From Marinoscillum luteum (GTDB taxonomy: Bacteria; Bacteroidota; Bacteroidia; Cytophagales; Cyclobacteriaceae): 64,000 nucleotides of DNA. The stretch is from NCBI RefSeq assembly GCF_044005705.1, contig NZ_JBIPKE010000015.1:1-64000 (forward strand). Reading direction: 5' to 3'. The position numbers and the translations under genes are program-made. Below the pieces are notes generated by a model. It was given only the letters and a program-made list of their open reading frames with translations. It did not search any database and had not been told where the DNA came from. Shown one piece after another: positions 1 to 8,718 of this stretch; the stretch's first letter is position 1; each line of letters begins with the position of its first letter.

Positions 1-3
1 GTC

Positions 4-1251
4 ATGAGAACTACAAACACCTTCGGAGTTCAGTTCATCACAAGAACGAACAAGGCCAAAGATGGCCTACTCCCAATCTATGCCAGGGTCACCGTTGATG
101 GCCGCAGAGTTGAAATATCATTGAAGCGCTGGATCAAACCAGGCGACTGGAATGGTAGCAAAGGCATGGCCAAGGGCAGTCGGGAAGAAATCAAATCACT
201 TAATCATTATTTGGATGAAGTCCGGACCCGTATCATGGAATGCTACCAGGAGATGCAAGTGCAAAAGCGATTGATCACTGCAGATGCCATCAAAAGCATG
301 TTCCTGGGTACAGATCAAAAAGACTTCACCTTATGCAAGCTGGTGGATTATCACAACCAGGCTATGAGGGATACACTGGCTTGGGGTACGATGAAAAACT
401 ACTTCACCACTCAGAAATACATCCACAGATTTTTGAAAGAGCGGTTCGGTACTACCGACATGTTTCTATCCGAGCTCTCCTATAAGTTCATCACCGATTT
501 TGAATTCTACCTCCGCAATTATAAACCCAAAGACCACCAGAAACCACTTGGCAATAACGGAGTGATGAAGCACTTGGAACGTTTCCGGAAAATGGTGACC
601 ATGGCTGTAAAAATGGAATGGGTGAGCCGGGATCCATTTGATAAGTACCAGCTCAAATTTCACCGAGTGGATAGGGATTTCCTCAATCACGAAGAGTTGG
701 AGGCAGTAGAAAACAAAGACTTCCAAATTGTGCGTTTGCAGTGGGTAAGGGATCTGTTTGTATTCAGCTGCTATACCGGACTGGCCTACATTGATGCCAT
801 GAACCTGACACCATCCAATATTACGATTGGCGTTGATGGGGAATACTGGCTTTCCACCTGCAGGCAAAAGACTGACCAGCCAGTAAGGGTTCCTATCCTT
901 CCCAAAGCCTGGGACATAATAGAGAAATACAAGACCCATCCAAGGGCATTGCAGAAAGGATCGGTATTTCCAATGATTTCTAACCAAAAGCTGAACTCCT
1001 ACTTGAAAGAAATTGCCGACCTGTGCGGAATTGAAAAGAACCTGACCTTTCACTTGGCCAGACACACATTTGCCACCACCGTAACTCTTTGTAATGGCGT
1101 ACCTTTGGAGACGGTGAGTAAAATGCTCGGCCATTCAAAGATCACCACTACACAGGTTTATGCCAAGGTGGTAGAGAAAAAAGTAAGCGAGGATATGCAA
1201 GCTCTCCGAGAAAAGTTGGTAGCACCAAAATTGATGAGAAGGGCAAAGTAG
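4..1251 (+). CDS. Tyrosine recombinase (IntDOT-like integrase)
   Basis: Site-specific integrase expected to insert and excise the island that follows. Order of parts: N-terminal arm-binding domain (about residues 8-100), SAM-like core-binding domain (about 105-215), catalytic domain (about 225-400). Visible catalytic residues are H350 and R353 (HLARH), H377 (LGHSK) and the nucleophile Y386 (TQVYAKV). The first catalytic Arg, normally in a TGLR motif, is absent: the segment reads YTGLAYID from Y257, a substitution typical of IntDOT-type enzymes. The 415-aa length is normal for the family. The ATG lies 4 bases from the window edge, so the left attachment site is outside the window. Confidence 0.93.
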   Translation: MRTTNTFGVQFITRTNKAKDGLLPIYARVTVDGRRVEISLKRWIKPGDWNGSKGMAKGSREEIKSLNHYLDEVRTRIMECYQEMQVQKRLITADAIKSMFLGTDQKDFTLCKLVDYHNQAMRDTLAWGTMKNYFTTQKYIHRFLKERFGTTDMFLSELSYKFITDFEFYLRNYKPKDHQKPLGNNGVMKHLERFRKMVTMAVKMEWVSRDPFDKYQLKFHRVDRDFLNHEELEAVENKDFQIVRLQWVRDLFVFSCYTGLAYIDAMNLTPSNITIGVDGEYWLSTCRQKTDQPVRVPILPKAWDIIEKYKTHPRALQKGSVFPMISNQKLNSYLKEIADLCGIEKNLTFHLARHTFATTVTLCNGVPLETVSKMLGHSKITTTQVYAKVVEKKVSEDMQALREKLVAPKLMRRAK

Positions 1252-1262
1252 TCCTTTTTCTA

Positions 1263-1280
1263 TTTAAGTAAATACTTAAA
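1263..1280. promoter_or_regulatory. Inverted-repeat operator 1 of the arsR remnant
   Basis: TTTAAGT-AAAT-ACTTAAA, perfect 7-base arms around a 4-base spacer, between the integrase stop and the arsR remnant. The intact arsR at 13395 has the same design (7-4-7) upstream, so this is inferred to be an ArsR-type operator that outlived most of its gene. Confidence 0.6.
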
Positions 1281-1300
1281 CATTATTTTCTTACCTTCGT

Positions 1301-1322
1301 TATTTAAGTAGTTGCTTAAATA
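1301..1322. promoter_or_regulatory. Inverted-repeat operator 2 of the arsR remnant
   Basis: TATTTAAG-TAGTTG-CTTAAATA, perfect 8-base arms, ending 9 bases before the ATG of the arsR remnant. Its centre is 40 bases from that of the first repeat. A weak TAnnTTTG-like box (TACCTTCG, about 1292-1299) lies between the two. Tandem operators of this kind fit SmtB/ArsR control. Confidence 0.55.
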
Positions 1323-1331
1323 AATAGAAGC

Positions 1332-1529
1332 ATGGGTAAATCGTGTATCAGGGTTTTTGCAGATGCCGAGCAGATCAAACAGTGCAAAGAAGATATTAAC
1401 AAAGTAGCACCATCCATGGCTACTATAGCTAAGACATTGAGCCTGTCGGGCAATGAAGTCCGCTTAAAAATTCTCTACCTACTCGGCAAGGAAACTTCTA
1501 CGAATGTGAAAATTGCCACCAAGTGCTGA
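1332..1529 (+). pseudogene. ArsR-family regulator, 3'-truncated
   Basis: Fragment of a winged-helix metal-sensing repressor. Residues 1-55 align with the intact 123-aa ArsR protein at 13395-13766: both start M-x-K-[ST]-C-[LI]-R-V and share the LSGN-x-x-RLKIL-x-LL block before the metal site. After LLGKE the family sequence stops. The frame runs into a foreign cysteine-rich sequence that is in a different reading frame and ends at a stop within 13 codons. The recognition helix and metal-binding Cys residues are missing, so it should not work as a repressor. It is inferred to be the left half of a deletion junction. Confidence 0.8.
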
Positions 1530-1615
1530 AACCCAAACAAGGGGATTGCTGTGTGTATTGTAGTTTTGGTGCTAAGAAGTGTCCACCGGTGCAAAATGGG
1601 ATCTGTAACTGTTAG
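1496..1615 (+). pseudogene. GDCCVxC-domain protein, 5'-truncated
   Basis: In the frame two bases ahead of the arsR remnant lies a 39-codon stretch from FYECENC through GDCCVYCS to a C-terminal GICNC and a TAG. This is the C-terminal half of the small GDCCVxC proteins (some are selenoproteins) that sit in mercury operons of Bacteroidota. The usual N-terminal Cys-x-x-Cys part and start codon are absent. The family assignment rests on recalled motif similarity. Together with the arsR fragment it indicates loss of the genes once lying between them. Confidence 0.68.
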
Positions 1616-1618
1616 AAC

Positions 1619-2020
1619 ATGCTCGAACAAAAACTAGAAAATAGAGACATCAAGCCAACAGCTATGCGGTTGTTGGTGCTCAGAAAGCTCGTAGAATCAG
1701 GAGCAGCAATAAGTCTCAGTGACCTAGAAACAAAATTTGAACGGGCAGATAAAGCTACGCTTTACAGAACCCTCAAAACCTTTGAAGACAAGAAGCTCAT
1801 TCACAGTATTGATGATGGAACCGGTGCGGTAAAATATGCGCTTTGTGAAGAAGGCTGTGAATGCGAACCACAAGATCAACACATTCACTTTCATTGTATG
1901 GGATGTGGCGAAACTTATTGCCTAACTCAGTCTAAAATCCCTCAAACAAACATTCCATCGGGATTCAAGGCAGCCAGTGCCAGCATGGTCTACAGAGGCA
2001 CTTGCGCGAACTGCTCCTAA
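1619..2020 (+). CDS. Fur-family metalloregulator
   Basis: DNA-binding repressor of the Fur superfamily, 133 aa. The N-terminal winged helix (about 10-80) contains the ATLYRTLKTFEDKKLI recognition segment. The C-terminal metal/dimerisation part shows HIHFHCMGCGETYC, the usual H-x-H-x-H-C-x-x-C cluster, and a second Cys pair (C-A-N-C) at the extreme C-terminus. Position directly upstream of a CzcA-type efflux operon suggests it senses zinc or a related divalent ion and represses that operon. Zur-like versus Fur-like specificity cannot be read from the sequence. Confidence 0.88.
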   Translation: MLEQKLENRDIKPTAMRLLVLRKLVESGAAISLSDLETKFERADKATLYRTLKTFEDKKLIHSIDDGTGAVKYALCEEGCECEPQDQHIHFHCMGCGETYCLTQSKIPQTNIPSGFKAASASMVYRGTCANCS

Positions 2021-2064
2021 AACAATGCAAACAGGTTGCACTCCTTTTTCGTTATTGTTGCATA

Positions 2065-2373
2065 GTGAAATCTTTCGCATTCATATTATCACTATTTCTG
2101 CTAGGGCTATCGGTAGCACCTTGCGCGGATGAAACCACAGCGGATAGCATAGAGGTTTCCTACCAAGAATCAGGGTCTGATCACGACCACAATGAATCCG
2201 AAGATTTGTGTTCTCCTTTATGTGTTTGTCATTGCTGCCATTCACATCTTGTCGTTCAGCAAAATTTTATAAGTGAGTTAGGTATCCTTACATTTCCTCT
2301 CCAGAGAAGTACCTACACAGATCCTATAACATCAGGGTTTGTCGGCTCAATACTGCAGCCACCACAGGTTTAA
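2065..2373 (+). CDS. Small Cys/His-rich exported protein (DUF6660-like)
   Basis: About 102 aa if translated from GTG 2065; an in-frame ATG at 2002 would overlap the fur gene by 19 bases and put a poor segment ahead of the signal sequence, so I prefer 2065. The N-terminus KSFAFILSLFLLGLSVAPC is a signal peptide or lipoprotein-like leader. The middle holds DHDHNESEDLC followed by CSPLCVCHCCHSH, a dense metal-ligand cluster. Such proteins precede RND pumps in Bacteroidota and may bind periplasmic metal; no function is proven. A second Cys-rich small protein occupies the same place before the CusA gene at 22023. Confidence 0.6.
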   Translation: MKSFAFILSLFLLGLSVAPCADETTADSIEVSYQESGSDHDHNESEDLCSPLCVCHCCHSHLVVQQNFISELGILTFPLQRSTYTDPITSGFVGSILQPPQV

Positions 2374-2446
2374 TATCAGTTTTATAAGGACAATTCCGTC
2401 CAATCGATCGGACTCCACGATCGAAACAGAATCATTTTAACTGATA
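2374..2446 (+). promoter_or_regulatory. Nested inverted repeats leading into the czcA-like gene
   Basis: The outer arms TATCAGTT (2374-2381) and AACTGATA (2439-2446) enclose a hairpin TCGATCG-GACTCCA-CGATCGA (2404-2424). The outer left arm starts on the base after the upstream stop codon. The same plan recurs at 21918-22021. A leader RNA structure or a regulator-binding region is inferred. Confidence 0.5.
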
Positions 2447-2462
2447 CTAAATCATATCATAC

Positions 2463-5400
2463 ATGATCAATAAAATCATATCGTTCTCGATAAAGAACAA
2501 ATTCATTGTGGGTTTACTCACACTTGCACTCATAGGTGTGGGGATCTATTCTATGTCCACGGTCAATCTGGGTTCTGTCCCGGATATCACCAATAACCAG
2601 GTACAGGTGATGACTGTATCACCCAATCTGGCTACTGAGGATATCGAGCAGTTCGTCACCTATCCGGTGGAGCTGGCCATGGGTAACCTTCCGGGAGTAG
2701 ATGAGATTCGTTCCATTTCTCGGTTTGGACTATCGGTGGTGACCATCGTTTTTGAAGATGACATGGGCACCTATCTGCCACGGCAGCTGGTGCAGGAAAA
2801 GCTCAACGTATTGCAAGAGACCATACCTAAAAAATTCGGCAGCCCGTCTATGGGACCTATTTCCACGGGCTTGGGGCAGATTTACGAATACACCATCCAA
2901 CCTCAGGAGGGTTTTGAAACAAAATACTCACCAAGAGACCTGCGAACTATCCAGGACTGGATTGTAAAACGACAGCTCACACTACTAGATGGAGTAGTTG
3001 AAGTCAACTCCTTTGGAGGTTACATCAAGCAGTATGAGGTAGCCATCAATCCCGACAAGCTGAACGCCATGGATGTGAGTATTTCACAGGTTTACGAGGC
3101 ATTGGCGAGAAATAATGTCAATACCGGGGGGGCTTATATTGAGAAGAATAGAATGTCCAACTTCATAAGAGGAGAAGGATTGATTCGGTCATTGGACGAC
3201 ATTCGAAAGATTGTGGTCAAAACCGAAAATGGCATTCCTGTAACAATTGGTGATGTAGCTTCTAATGTCCATTTTGGACACCAGGTACGCTATGGTGCAT
3301 TCACGCAGGATGGTAAAGAAGCTGTTGGAGGCATCATTATGATGCTCAAAGGTTCCAACCCCAATGCAGTCATACAGAATGTAAAAGAACGTATGGAGGA
3401 AGTTGAGAAATCGCTTCCTGAAGGATTGGAAATCAATACCATCATAGACAGAAGTGATCTTATTTCCAGAACTACCAGTACTGTACAAACCAATCTGATC
3501 GAAGGAGCACTCATCGTCATATTCGCGCTCGTTATCCTGTTGGGAAGTCTGCGAGGCGGTCTTGTCACAGCCACAACGATTCCACTTTCATTGCTGTTTG
3601 CCTTCATTCTGATGAAGCAATTCAATGTGTGGGCCAATCTGATGAGCTTAGGAGCCATTGACTTTGGAATCATCATCGATGGAGCGGTGATCATCATTGA
3701 AGGCACGGTCTATGAAATCCAAAAAAGAATCAGAGCTGGCAAGGTGGGTTTCAATCAGAAAGTAATGGATGAGGTGGCTTATGAGTCCGGAAGCACCATG
3801 ATGGGTTCCGCCTTTTTTGGTCAGATTATCATTCTAATCGTTTTCGCTCCTATTCTGTTTCTCACAGGTGTTGAAGGCAAGATGTTCCAACCAATGGCCT
3901 ACACCTTTGGTTTTGCCATGATTGGAGCAATTGTACTTTGCCTGACTTACGTACCCATGATGTCAGCGCTCCTTATGAAGCCTGTTCAGAACAAAAAGAA
4001 TTGGTTTGGTCGCTTTGAAAGATCATTGGAAAAAGTCAGTGATAAACTCATTGGAGGACTTCAACGAGTTTACCTTCCTGTTTTGAAAAGCGCTTTGCGC
4101 TTTAAGGCCATGGTGATCATGGTAGCCGTTTTACTTCTGGCAATTGCAGGTTTTACTTTTTCCCGTATGGGTGGGGAATTTGTTCCTCAGTTAGATGAAG
4201 GTGACATTGCGATGCAAGCATTGATCAGGCCGGGGAGTTCGCTCACAGAGTCTAAAGAAGTCTCCATTAAAATTGAAAAGCTCCTGCTTGAAAATTTCCC
4301 GGAGATCAAAACGGTCACAGCCAGAATCGGGGTTGCCGATATTCCGACAGATCCCATGCCAATGGACATTGCGGATATGTACCTCATTCTGGAAAAGGAC
4401 AAAGACAAGTGGGTTTCTGCAGTGACAAAAGACGAACTCATTGATAAGATCAAGGACAAACTCAATGAACACCTGGTTGGTGTTAACCTCGTATTCACAC
4501 AGCCTGTAGAGCTGCGCTTCAATGAGTTACTCGAGGGAGTGCGAGAAGATATTGCAGTAAAACTATACGGTGAAGATTTGGAGGTTTTGGCTACCAAGGT
4601 TCAGGAGATGGCGGATATCATATCAACCGTACCGGGTGCAGGAGATGTCAATGCAGAGCGCACCTCTGGACTTCCTCAAATGACTGTGAGGTACAACCGA
4701 AATAAGGTTGCCCAGTATGGACTGGATATTCAAAAATTGAACGAGTATGTCAGCTCTGCTTTTGCTGGTGGAGTTGCCGGGGTGGTCTTTGAAGGTGAGA
4801 AGCGATTTGATCTGGTCATTCGCTTTGACAATGCACATCGTCAAAGTATCGATGACTTGCGGACACTATATATCGATCTACCAGACGGCACAAAGGTTCC
4901 GATCAAGGAAGTAGCTGACATAAGCTATGTGCCAGGACCGATGCAGATCTCTAGGGACAACACCTACCGCAGAACGTATGTAGGCGTAAACACACGAGGC
5001 AGGGATGTGGAGTCTGTAGTGAAAGACATCCAGCAAAAATTAGATGCTGAGCTTGACTTACCGGCTGGTTATTACATCACCTACGGTGGAGAGTTTGAAA
5101 ATCTGGAGCGGGCAAAGAGCCGATTGTCTATTGTCGTACCAATAGCTCTTTTCCTCATTTTCGTTTTACTCTACTTCGCTTTGGGTTCATTCACTCAATC
5201 CATCATGATTTATATCGCCATTCCGCTTGCGGCCATCGGAGGCGTGTTTGCCCTATGGGTGAGAGACATGCCATTTAGTATTTCGGCAGGTGTCGGATTC
5301 ATTGTTCTGTTCGGTGTTGCCGTGCTTAATGGACTGGTACTGATCAACCGTTTCAATTCATTGAAGGAGGAAGGGGTGACGAGTGTCAGAGAAAGAATTC

Positions 5401-6863
5401 TAACAGGAACAAAAGAACGAATCAGACCTATTATGCTTACAGCAACTACAGACATTTTCGGATTTCTGCCGATGGCATTTTCATCATCTGCAGGAGCAGA
5501 AGTTCAACGGCCATTGGCTACCGTGGTGATTGGAGGAATGTTGACAGCTACTTTGCTGACACTTGTAGTTCTTCCGGTGCTCTACACATTTGTAGAGGGA
5601 AGAGGTGAGCGAAGATTAAAATCTCCAAACGCCAATGTGATCATCACATTGATCGTTTTCGGAGGTCTCTTTGCAATGCCTGCTTTTGCAGACGCTCAAG
5701 AGAATAGGAATGACAACCTTCCAAACATCACGCTTGAGGAAGCCAGAAAAAGGGCGATTGAAAACTACCCTAAAATACAGTCAGCACGATTGGAAATTGA
5801 AAGTCAGGAGGCGCTGAAGAAAACGGCCTGGGATTTTGGAAACACACAGGTATTCACAGGAAAAGAGGAAGTTGGCAATGGCTCAGAAGGTGTTCATACG
5901 CAGATTGGTATTCAGCAACAGCAGATTGACATTTTTGGAATTGCCCCCAAGCTGAATCTGCAAAAAGAACGGGTTGCACTGGCTGAATACGCTTTAGACC
6001 TCACAGTTATTGAACTAGAACGTGAAGTAAGCAAAGCCTGGGCGAAAGTCTATGCCACTAAAAACACCTACTTGGTCTATGAGCAGCTAGACTCCATTTT
6101 CACGGATATAGAAAGGGCTGCAAGGATCAGATTGGAAACAGAGGAAACATCCAGACTGGAATACCTGGCCACCTCCAATCAGGCCAGTCAGGTTCAGATA
6201 CAGAAAGAACAAGCATATCGAGATTATCTGAGCGCACTACAACAACTCAACGTATGGTTTGTCAGTGATTCGCTTTTTACGGTTCCTGACATACCGGCAA
6301 ATGATTTGGATCAGCCACTTGTCTTCACATCTGATTCACTGGGAAGGCATCCGCTATTAGATGTGTCTCAGCAGCAATTAGGAGTTGCCGATGCTTTGGT
6401 CAAAGAAAAGCGATCGCAATTTCTTCCACAGTTGCAGGGTCAGTACGGCAGACAGCAAATTGCCGGACAGTCCGGGTTCTATCAATATCAAATTGGCATT
6501 CGAATTCCGCTCCTGTTTGGACCGGAACTCGGTAGAACACAGGCGGCAAAAATTCAACGGGATATAGCGAATCAGAACTTTCTCCAAACACAATTGGAGC
6601 TCAATGCAGCATATCTGAATGCAAGAGAGCAGTATCTGAAATGGGAAAATTCCTGGAATTATTACCAGAATACGGCTCTACCTCTTGCAGAGGAACAACG
6701 CTCAGGAGCTATCACGGCTTACCGGGAAGGAGCCATTGATTATGTATCCTTTTTGCAAAACATCCGGGATGCAATAAGAATGGAAGTGGATGCGTGGAAG
6801 GCTTTTGGCAACTACCTGGATAGCCGCTATCAATTGGAGTATTTCTTAAAAAAATCAAACTAA
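2463..6863 (+). CDS. czcA: CzcA-type HME-RND pump fused to a TolC-like outer-membrane factor
   Basis: 1466 aa. Residues 1 to about 1045 are a heavy-metal RND proton antiporter: first TM at 13-32, TM4 motif AIDFGIIIDGA with D400 and D406, and the periplasmic FVPQLDEGDIAMQALIRPG segment typical of CzcA/CnrA (Zn, Co, Ni, Cd) rather than CusA. Residues 1059-1081 read as a signal peptide (hydrophobic run ending AMPAFADA). Residues about 1090-1466 are a TolC/OEP coiled-coil protein. Pump-OEP fusions recur in Bacteroidota; the internal signal-like segment suggests cleavage into two proteins. It forms an operon with the adaptor at 6901. Exact metal unknown. Confidence 0.92.
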   Translation: MINKIISFSIKNKFIVGLLTLALIGVGIYSMSTVNLGSVPDITNNQVQVMTVSPNLATEDIEQFVTYPVELAMGNLPGVDEIRSISRFGLSVVTIVFEDDMGTYLPRQLVQEKLNVLQETIPKKFGSPSMGPISTGLGQIYEYTIQPQEGFETKYSPRDLRTIQDWIVKRQLTLLDGVVEVNSFGGYIKQYEVAINPDKLNAMDVSISQVYEALARNNVNTGGAYIEKNRMSNFIRGEGLIRSLDDIRKIVVKTENGIPVTIGDVASNVHFGHQVRYGAFTQDGKEAVGGIIMMLKGSNPNAVIQNVKERMEEVEKSLPEGLEINTIIDRSDLISRTTSTVQTNLIEGALIVIFALVILLGSLRGGLVTATTIPLSLLFAFILMKQFNVWANLMSLGAIDFGIIIDGAVIIIEGTVYEIQKRIRAGKVGFNQKVMDEVAYESGSTMMGSAFFGQIIILIVFAPILFLTGVEGKMFQPMAYTFGFAMIGAIVLCLTYVPMMSALLMKPVQNKKNWFGRFERSLEKVSDKLIGGLQRVYLPVLKSALRFKAMVIMVAVLLLAIAGFTFSRMGGEFVPQLDEGDIAMQALIRPGSSLTESKEVSIKIEKLLLENFPEIKTVTARIGVADIPTDPMPMDIADMYLILEKDKDKWVSAVTKDELIDKIKDKLNEHLVGVNLVFTQPVELRFNELLEGVREDIAVKLYGEDLEVLATKVQEMADIISTVPGAGDVNAERTSGLPQMTVRYNRNKVAQYGLDIQKLNEYVSSAFAGGVAGVVFEGEKRFDLVIRFDNAHRQSIDDLRTLYIDLPDGTKVPIKEVADISYVPGPMQISRDNTYRRTYVGVNTRGRDVESVVKDIQQKLDAELDLPAGYYITYGGEFENLERAKSRLSIVVPIALFLIFVLLYFALGSFTQSIMIYIAIPLAAIGGVFALWVRDMPFSISAGVGFIVLFGVAVLNGLVLINRFNSLKEEGVTSVRERILTGTKERIRPIMLTATTDIFGFLPMAFSSSAGAEVQRPLATVVIGGMLTATLLTLVVLPVLYTFVEGRGERRLKSPNANVIITLIVFGGLFAMPAFADAQENRNDNLPNITLEEARKRAIENYPKIQSARLEIESQEALKKTAWDFGNTQVFTGKEEVGNGSEGVHTQIGIQQQQIDIFGIAPKLNLQKERVALAEYALDLTVIELEREVSKAWAKVYATKNTYLVYEQLDSIFTDIERAARIRLETEETSRLEYLATSNQASQVQIQKEQAYRDYLSALQQLNVWFVSDSLFTVPDIPANDLDQPLVFTSDSLGRHPLLDVSQQQLGVADALVKEKRSQFLPQLQGQYGRQQIAGQSGFYQYQIGIRIPLLFGPELGRTQAAKIQRDIANQNFLQTQLELNAAYLNAREQYLKWENSWNYYQNTALPLAEEQRSGAITAYREGAIDYVSFLQNIRDAIRMEVDAWKAFGNYLDSRYQLEYFLKKSN

Positions 6864-6900
6864 AATATACGGATCAATGATCCTTGAAAATATAAAGACA

Positions 6901-8094
6901 ATGAAAAATCAAATCATATACATCTTGACACTAGCGGTGCTGGTTGCAGCATTTACAGGTTGCGGTAGTAAAAGCACTAACCCGAACAGTGATGAAAAAG
7001 CAGAAGAAGGACATGCTGAAGAATCAGTAGGTGCTGTTCACTTGTCACAGCTGAAATTCAATAGCCTGGAGTTTAAAATTGACACGCTTCCATTGAGAGC
7101 TCTTTCCGGAATAGTAGAAGCCAACGGACAATTAGAAGTTCCGCCCCAACATGAGGCAACAGTCACTGCAATACTTGGAGCAAACATCACTTCCATCAAG
7201 GTCATTGAAGGTGATAAAGTGCGGAAAGGACAGGTCTTAGCATACCTCTCTCATCCAAACTTGTCACAGCTTCAAACCAACTATATCAAAGCGTTTAGTC
7301 GCTTCCAGTATTTGGAAAAGGAAATGCAACGACAAAAGCGATTGTATGAAGAAGAAGTTGGATCAGGAAAGGTTTATCAGGAAACAGTAGCTGAATATCA
7401 GGGCATGAAAGGTGAAGTGAAAGGGTATGAAGTACAGCTTAGACAGCTCAGCTTGAATGTCTCAAAAGTTCAGACTGGAGAGATATATCAGAACGTTCCC
7501 GTTGTAAGTCCGATAGATGGATACATTGAGAAGGTAAAAGTTCAGATTGGCCAGTTTGTAGATCCTCAATCAGAGATGTTCATGATTGTCAACACAGAGC
7601 ATATTCATGCTGACCTTATGGTTTTTGAAAAAGATGTCTCTAAAGTGAAAGAAGGTCAGATGGTTTCCTTCACCGTAGAATCGGTTCCTGAAAAACGGCT
7701 GGAAGCAGAAATCTATTCGGTGGGTAAGAAGTTTGAGCAAAATCCAAAAGCGGTTCACGTCCATGCGGAGATAAAGAACAAAGAGGACTTTCTTATTCCC
7801 GGGATGTACATCAATGGTAAAATCCACACCACAGGCAGGAAAGTGTTTGCACTTCCCTCGGAAGCCATTATTGAAGAAGAAGGGAAGCCTTACATTTTTA
7901 TAGCACAGCCACCGGAGGGGGATGAAAGCGAATGGAAATTTGCGCCCATTGAAATCCGAACAGGTATTACCGATGAAGGATGGTTAGAGATCAAGCTGCT
8001 AGAAGAGTTACCAGAAGGAGCTAAAGTCGCCTGGAATAATGCGTATTATCTTATTTCGGAAATGAAAAAGGGAGATACGGAACATGAACACTAA
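6901..8094 (+). CDS. czcB: RND periplasmic adaptor (CzcB-like lipoprotein)
   Basis: Membrane-fusion protein linking the upstream pump to its outer-membrane duct. ATG 6901 begins a lipoprotein signal ending FTGC, so I prefer it to the ATG 24 bases upstream. The N-terminus has a short acidic/His region (EKAEEGHAEE). A barrel-sandwich/lipoyl half is seen around IKVIEGDKVRKGQVLAYLSHPNL, then an alpha-hairpin (about 115-190), the second lipoyl half (VVSPIDGYIEKVKVQIGQFVD) and beta-barrel domains. The 397-aa length is usual for CzcB. Its end overlaps the next gene by 11 bases, implying translational coupling. Confidence 0.9.
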   Translation: MKNQIIYILTLAVLVAAFTGCGSKSTNPNSDEKAEEGHAEESVGAVHLSQLKFNSLEFKIDTLPLRALSGIVEANGQLEVPPQHEATVTAILGANITSIKVIEGDKVRKGQVLAYLSHPNLSQLQTNYIKAFSRFQYLEKEMQRQKRLYEEEVGSGKVYQETVAEYQGMKGEVKGYEVQLRQLSLNVSKVQTGEIYQNVPVVSPIDGYIEKVKVQIGQFVDPQSEMFMIVNTEHIHADLMVFEKDVSKVKEGQMVSFTVESVPEKRLEAEIYSVGKKFEQNPKAVHVHAEIKNKEDFLIPGMYINGKIHTTGRKVFALPSEAIIEEEGKPYIFIAQPPEGDESEWKFAPIEIRTGITDEGWLEIKLLEELPEGAKVAWNNAYYLISEMKKGDTEHEH

Positions 8095-8716
8095 ACTTTT
8101 AAATAGAGCATACATTCTTAGCCTGATCACCATCTTCTACAATCTTGTAGAAGGGGGTGTGGCTACCTTTTATGGAGCACAAGATGAAACTCTGGCACTC
8201 TTTGGGTTTGGTCTTGACAGTTTTGTGGAAGTGCTATCAGGTATCGGGATAGCTCACATGATCTGGAGGATGAAAAGGTTTGAGGTTTCCAAAAGGGATT
8301 CGTTTGAAAGAACTGCCCTGAAAGTGACTGGTTCAGCATTCTACCTCTTAACAGCAGGATTGATTTTAGGAGCAACCAGCAGCCTATATCATGGATCAAA
8401 GCCTGAAACCACTATGATTGGAATTGTATTATCAGTTTTATCTATTCTGACAATGTACTTCCTTTATAAAGCAAAATTGGATGTAGGCCACAAACTAAAT
8501 TCGGCACCAATTATCTCTGATGCCAATTGCACCAAAACATGCTTCTACCTTTCATTCATCCTGTTAGGCTCAAGTCTAGCTTACGAGATTTTTTCTATCC
8601 CTTACATTGATGCCATCGGAAGTTTGGGTATTGCGTGGTATGCGTTTAAGGAAGGAAAAGAAGCATTTGAAAAGACAAAGGGTAATGGACTTAGTTGTAA
8701 TGATAACTGTTGTTGA
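8084..8716 (+). CDS. CDF-like cation transporter lacking the cytoplasmic domain
   Basis: 210-aa integral membrane protein with about six hydrophobic segments. The arrangement resembles the membrane half of cation diffusion facilitators (a GFGLDSFVEVLSG segment where CDF proteins carry the TM2 metal site), but the C-terminal metallochaperone-like domain is missing. It ends in a Cys-rich tail, C-N-D-N-C-C. It is coupled to the adaptor gene by an 11-base overlap and followed 2 bases later by a full-size CDF gene, so the two may act together. Substrate is presumed to be the metal handled by this operon. The family call is fair; function is inference. Confidence 0.7.
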   Translation: MNTKLLNRAYILSLITIFYNLVEGGVATFYGAQDETLALFGFGLDSFVEVLSGIGIAHMIWRMKRFEVSKRDSFERTALKVTGSAFYLLTAGLILGATSSLYHGSKPETTMIGIVLSVLSILTMYFLYKAKLDVGHKLNSAPIISDANCTKTCFYLSFILLGSSLAYEIFSIPYIDAIGSLGIAWYAFKEGKEAFEKTKGNGLSCNDNCC

Positions 8717-8718
8717 AA

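Noticed and set aside
22..32. TTCGGAGTTCA shared with 47750-47760 near the presumed right end
   Set aside because: The left copy is inside the integrase coding sequence and the true left end is outside the window, so it cannot be called an attachment repeat.
466..1134. Long minus-strand open frame inside the integrase
   Set aside because: Wholly antisense to a well-supported recombinase; no family resemblance and unlikely composition.
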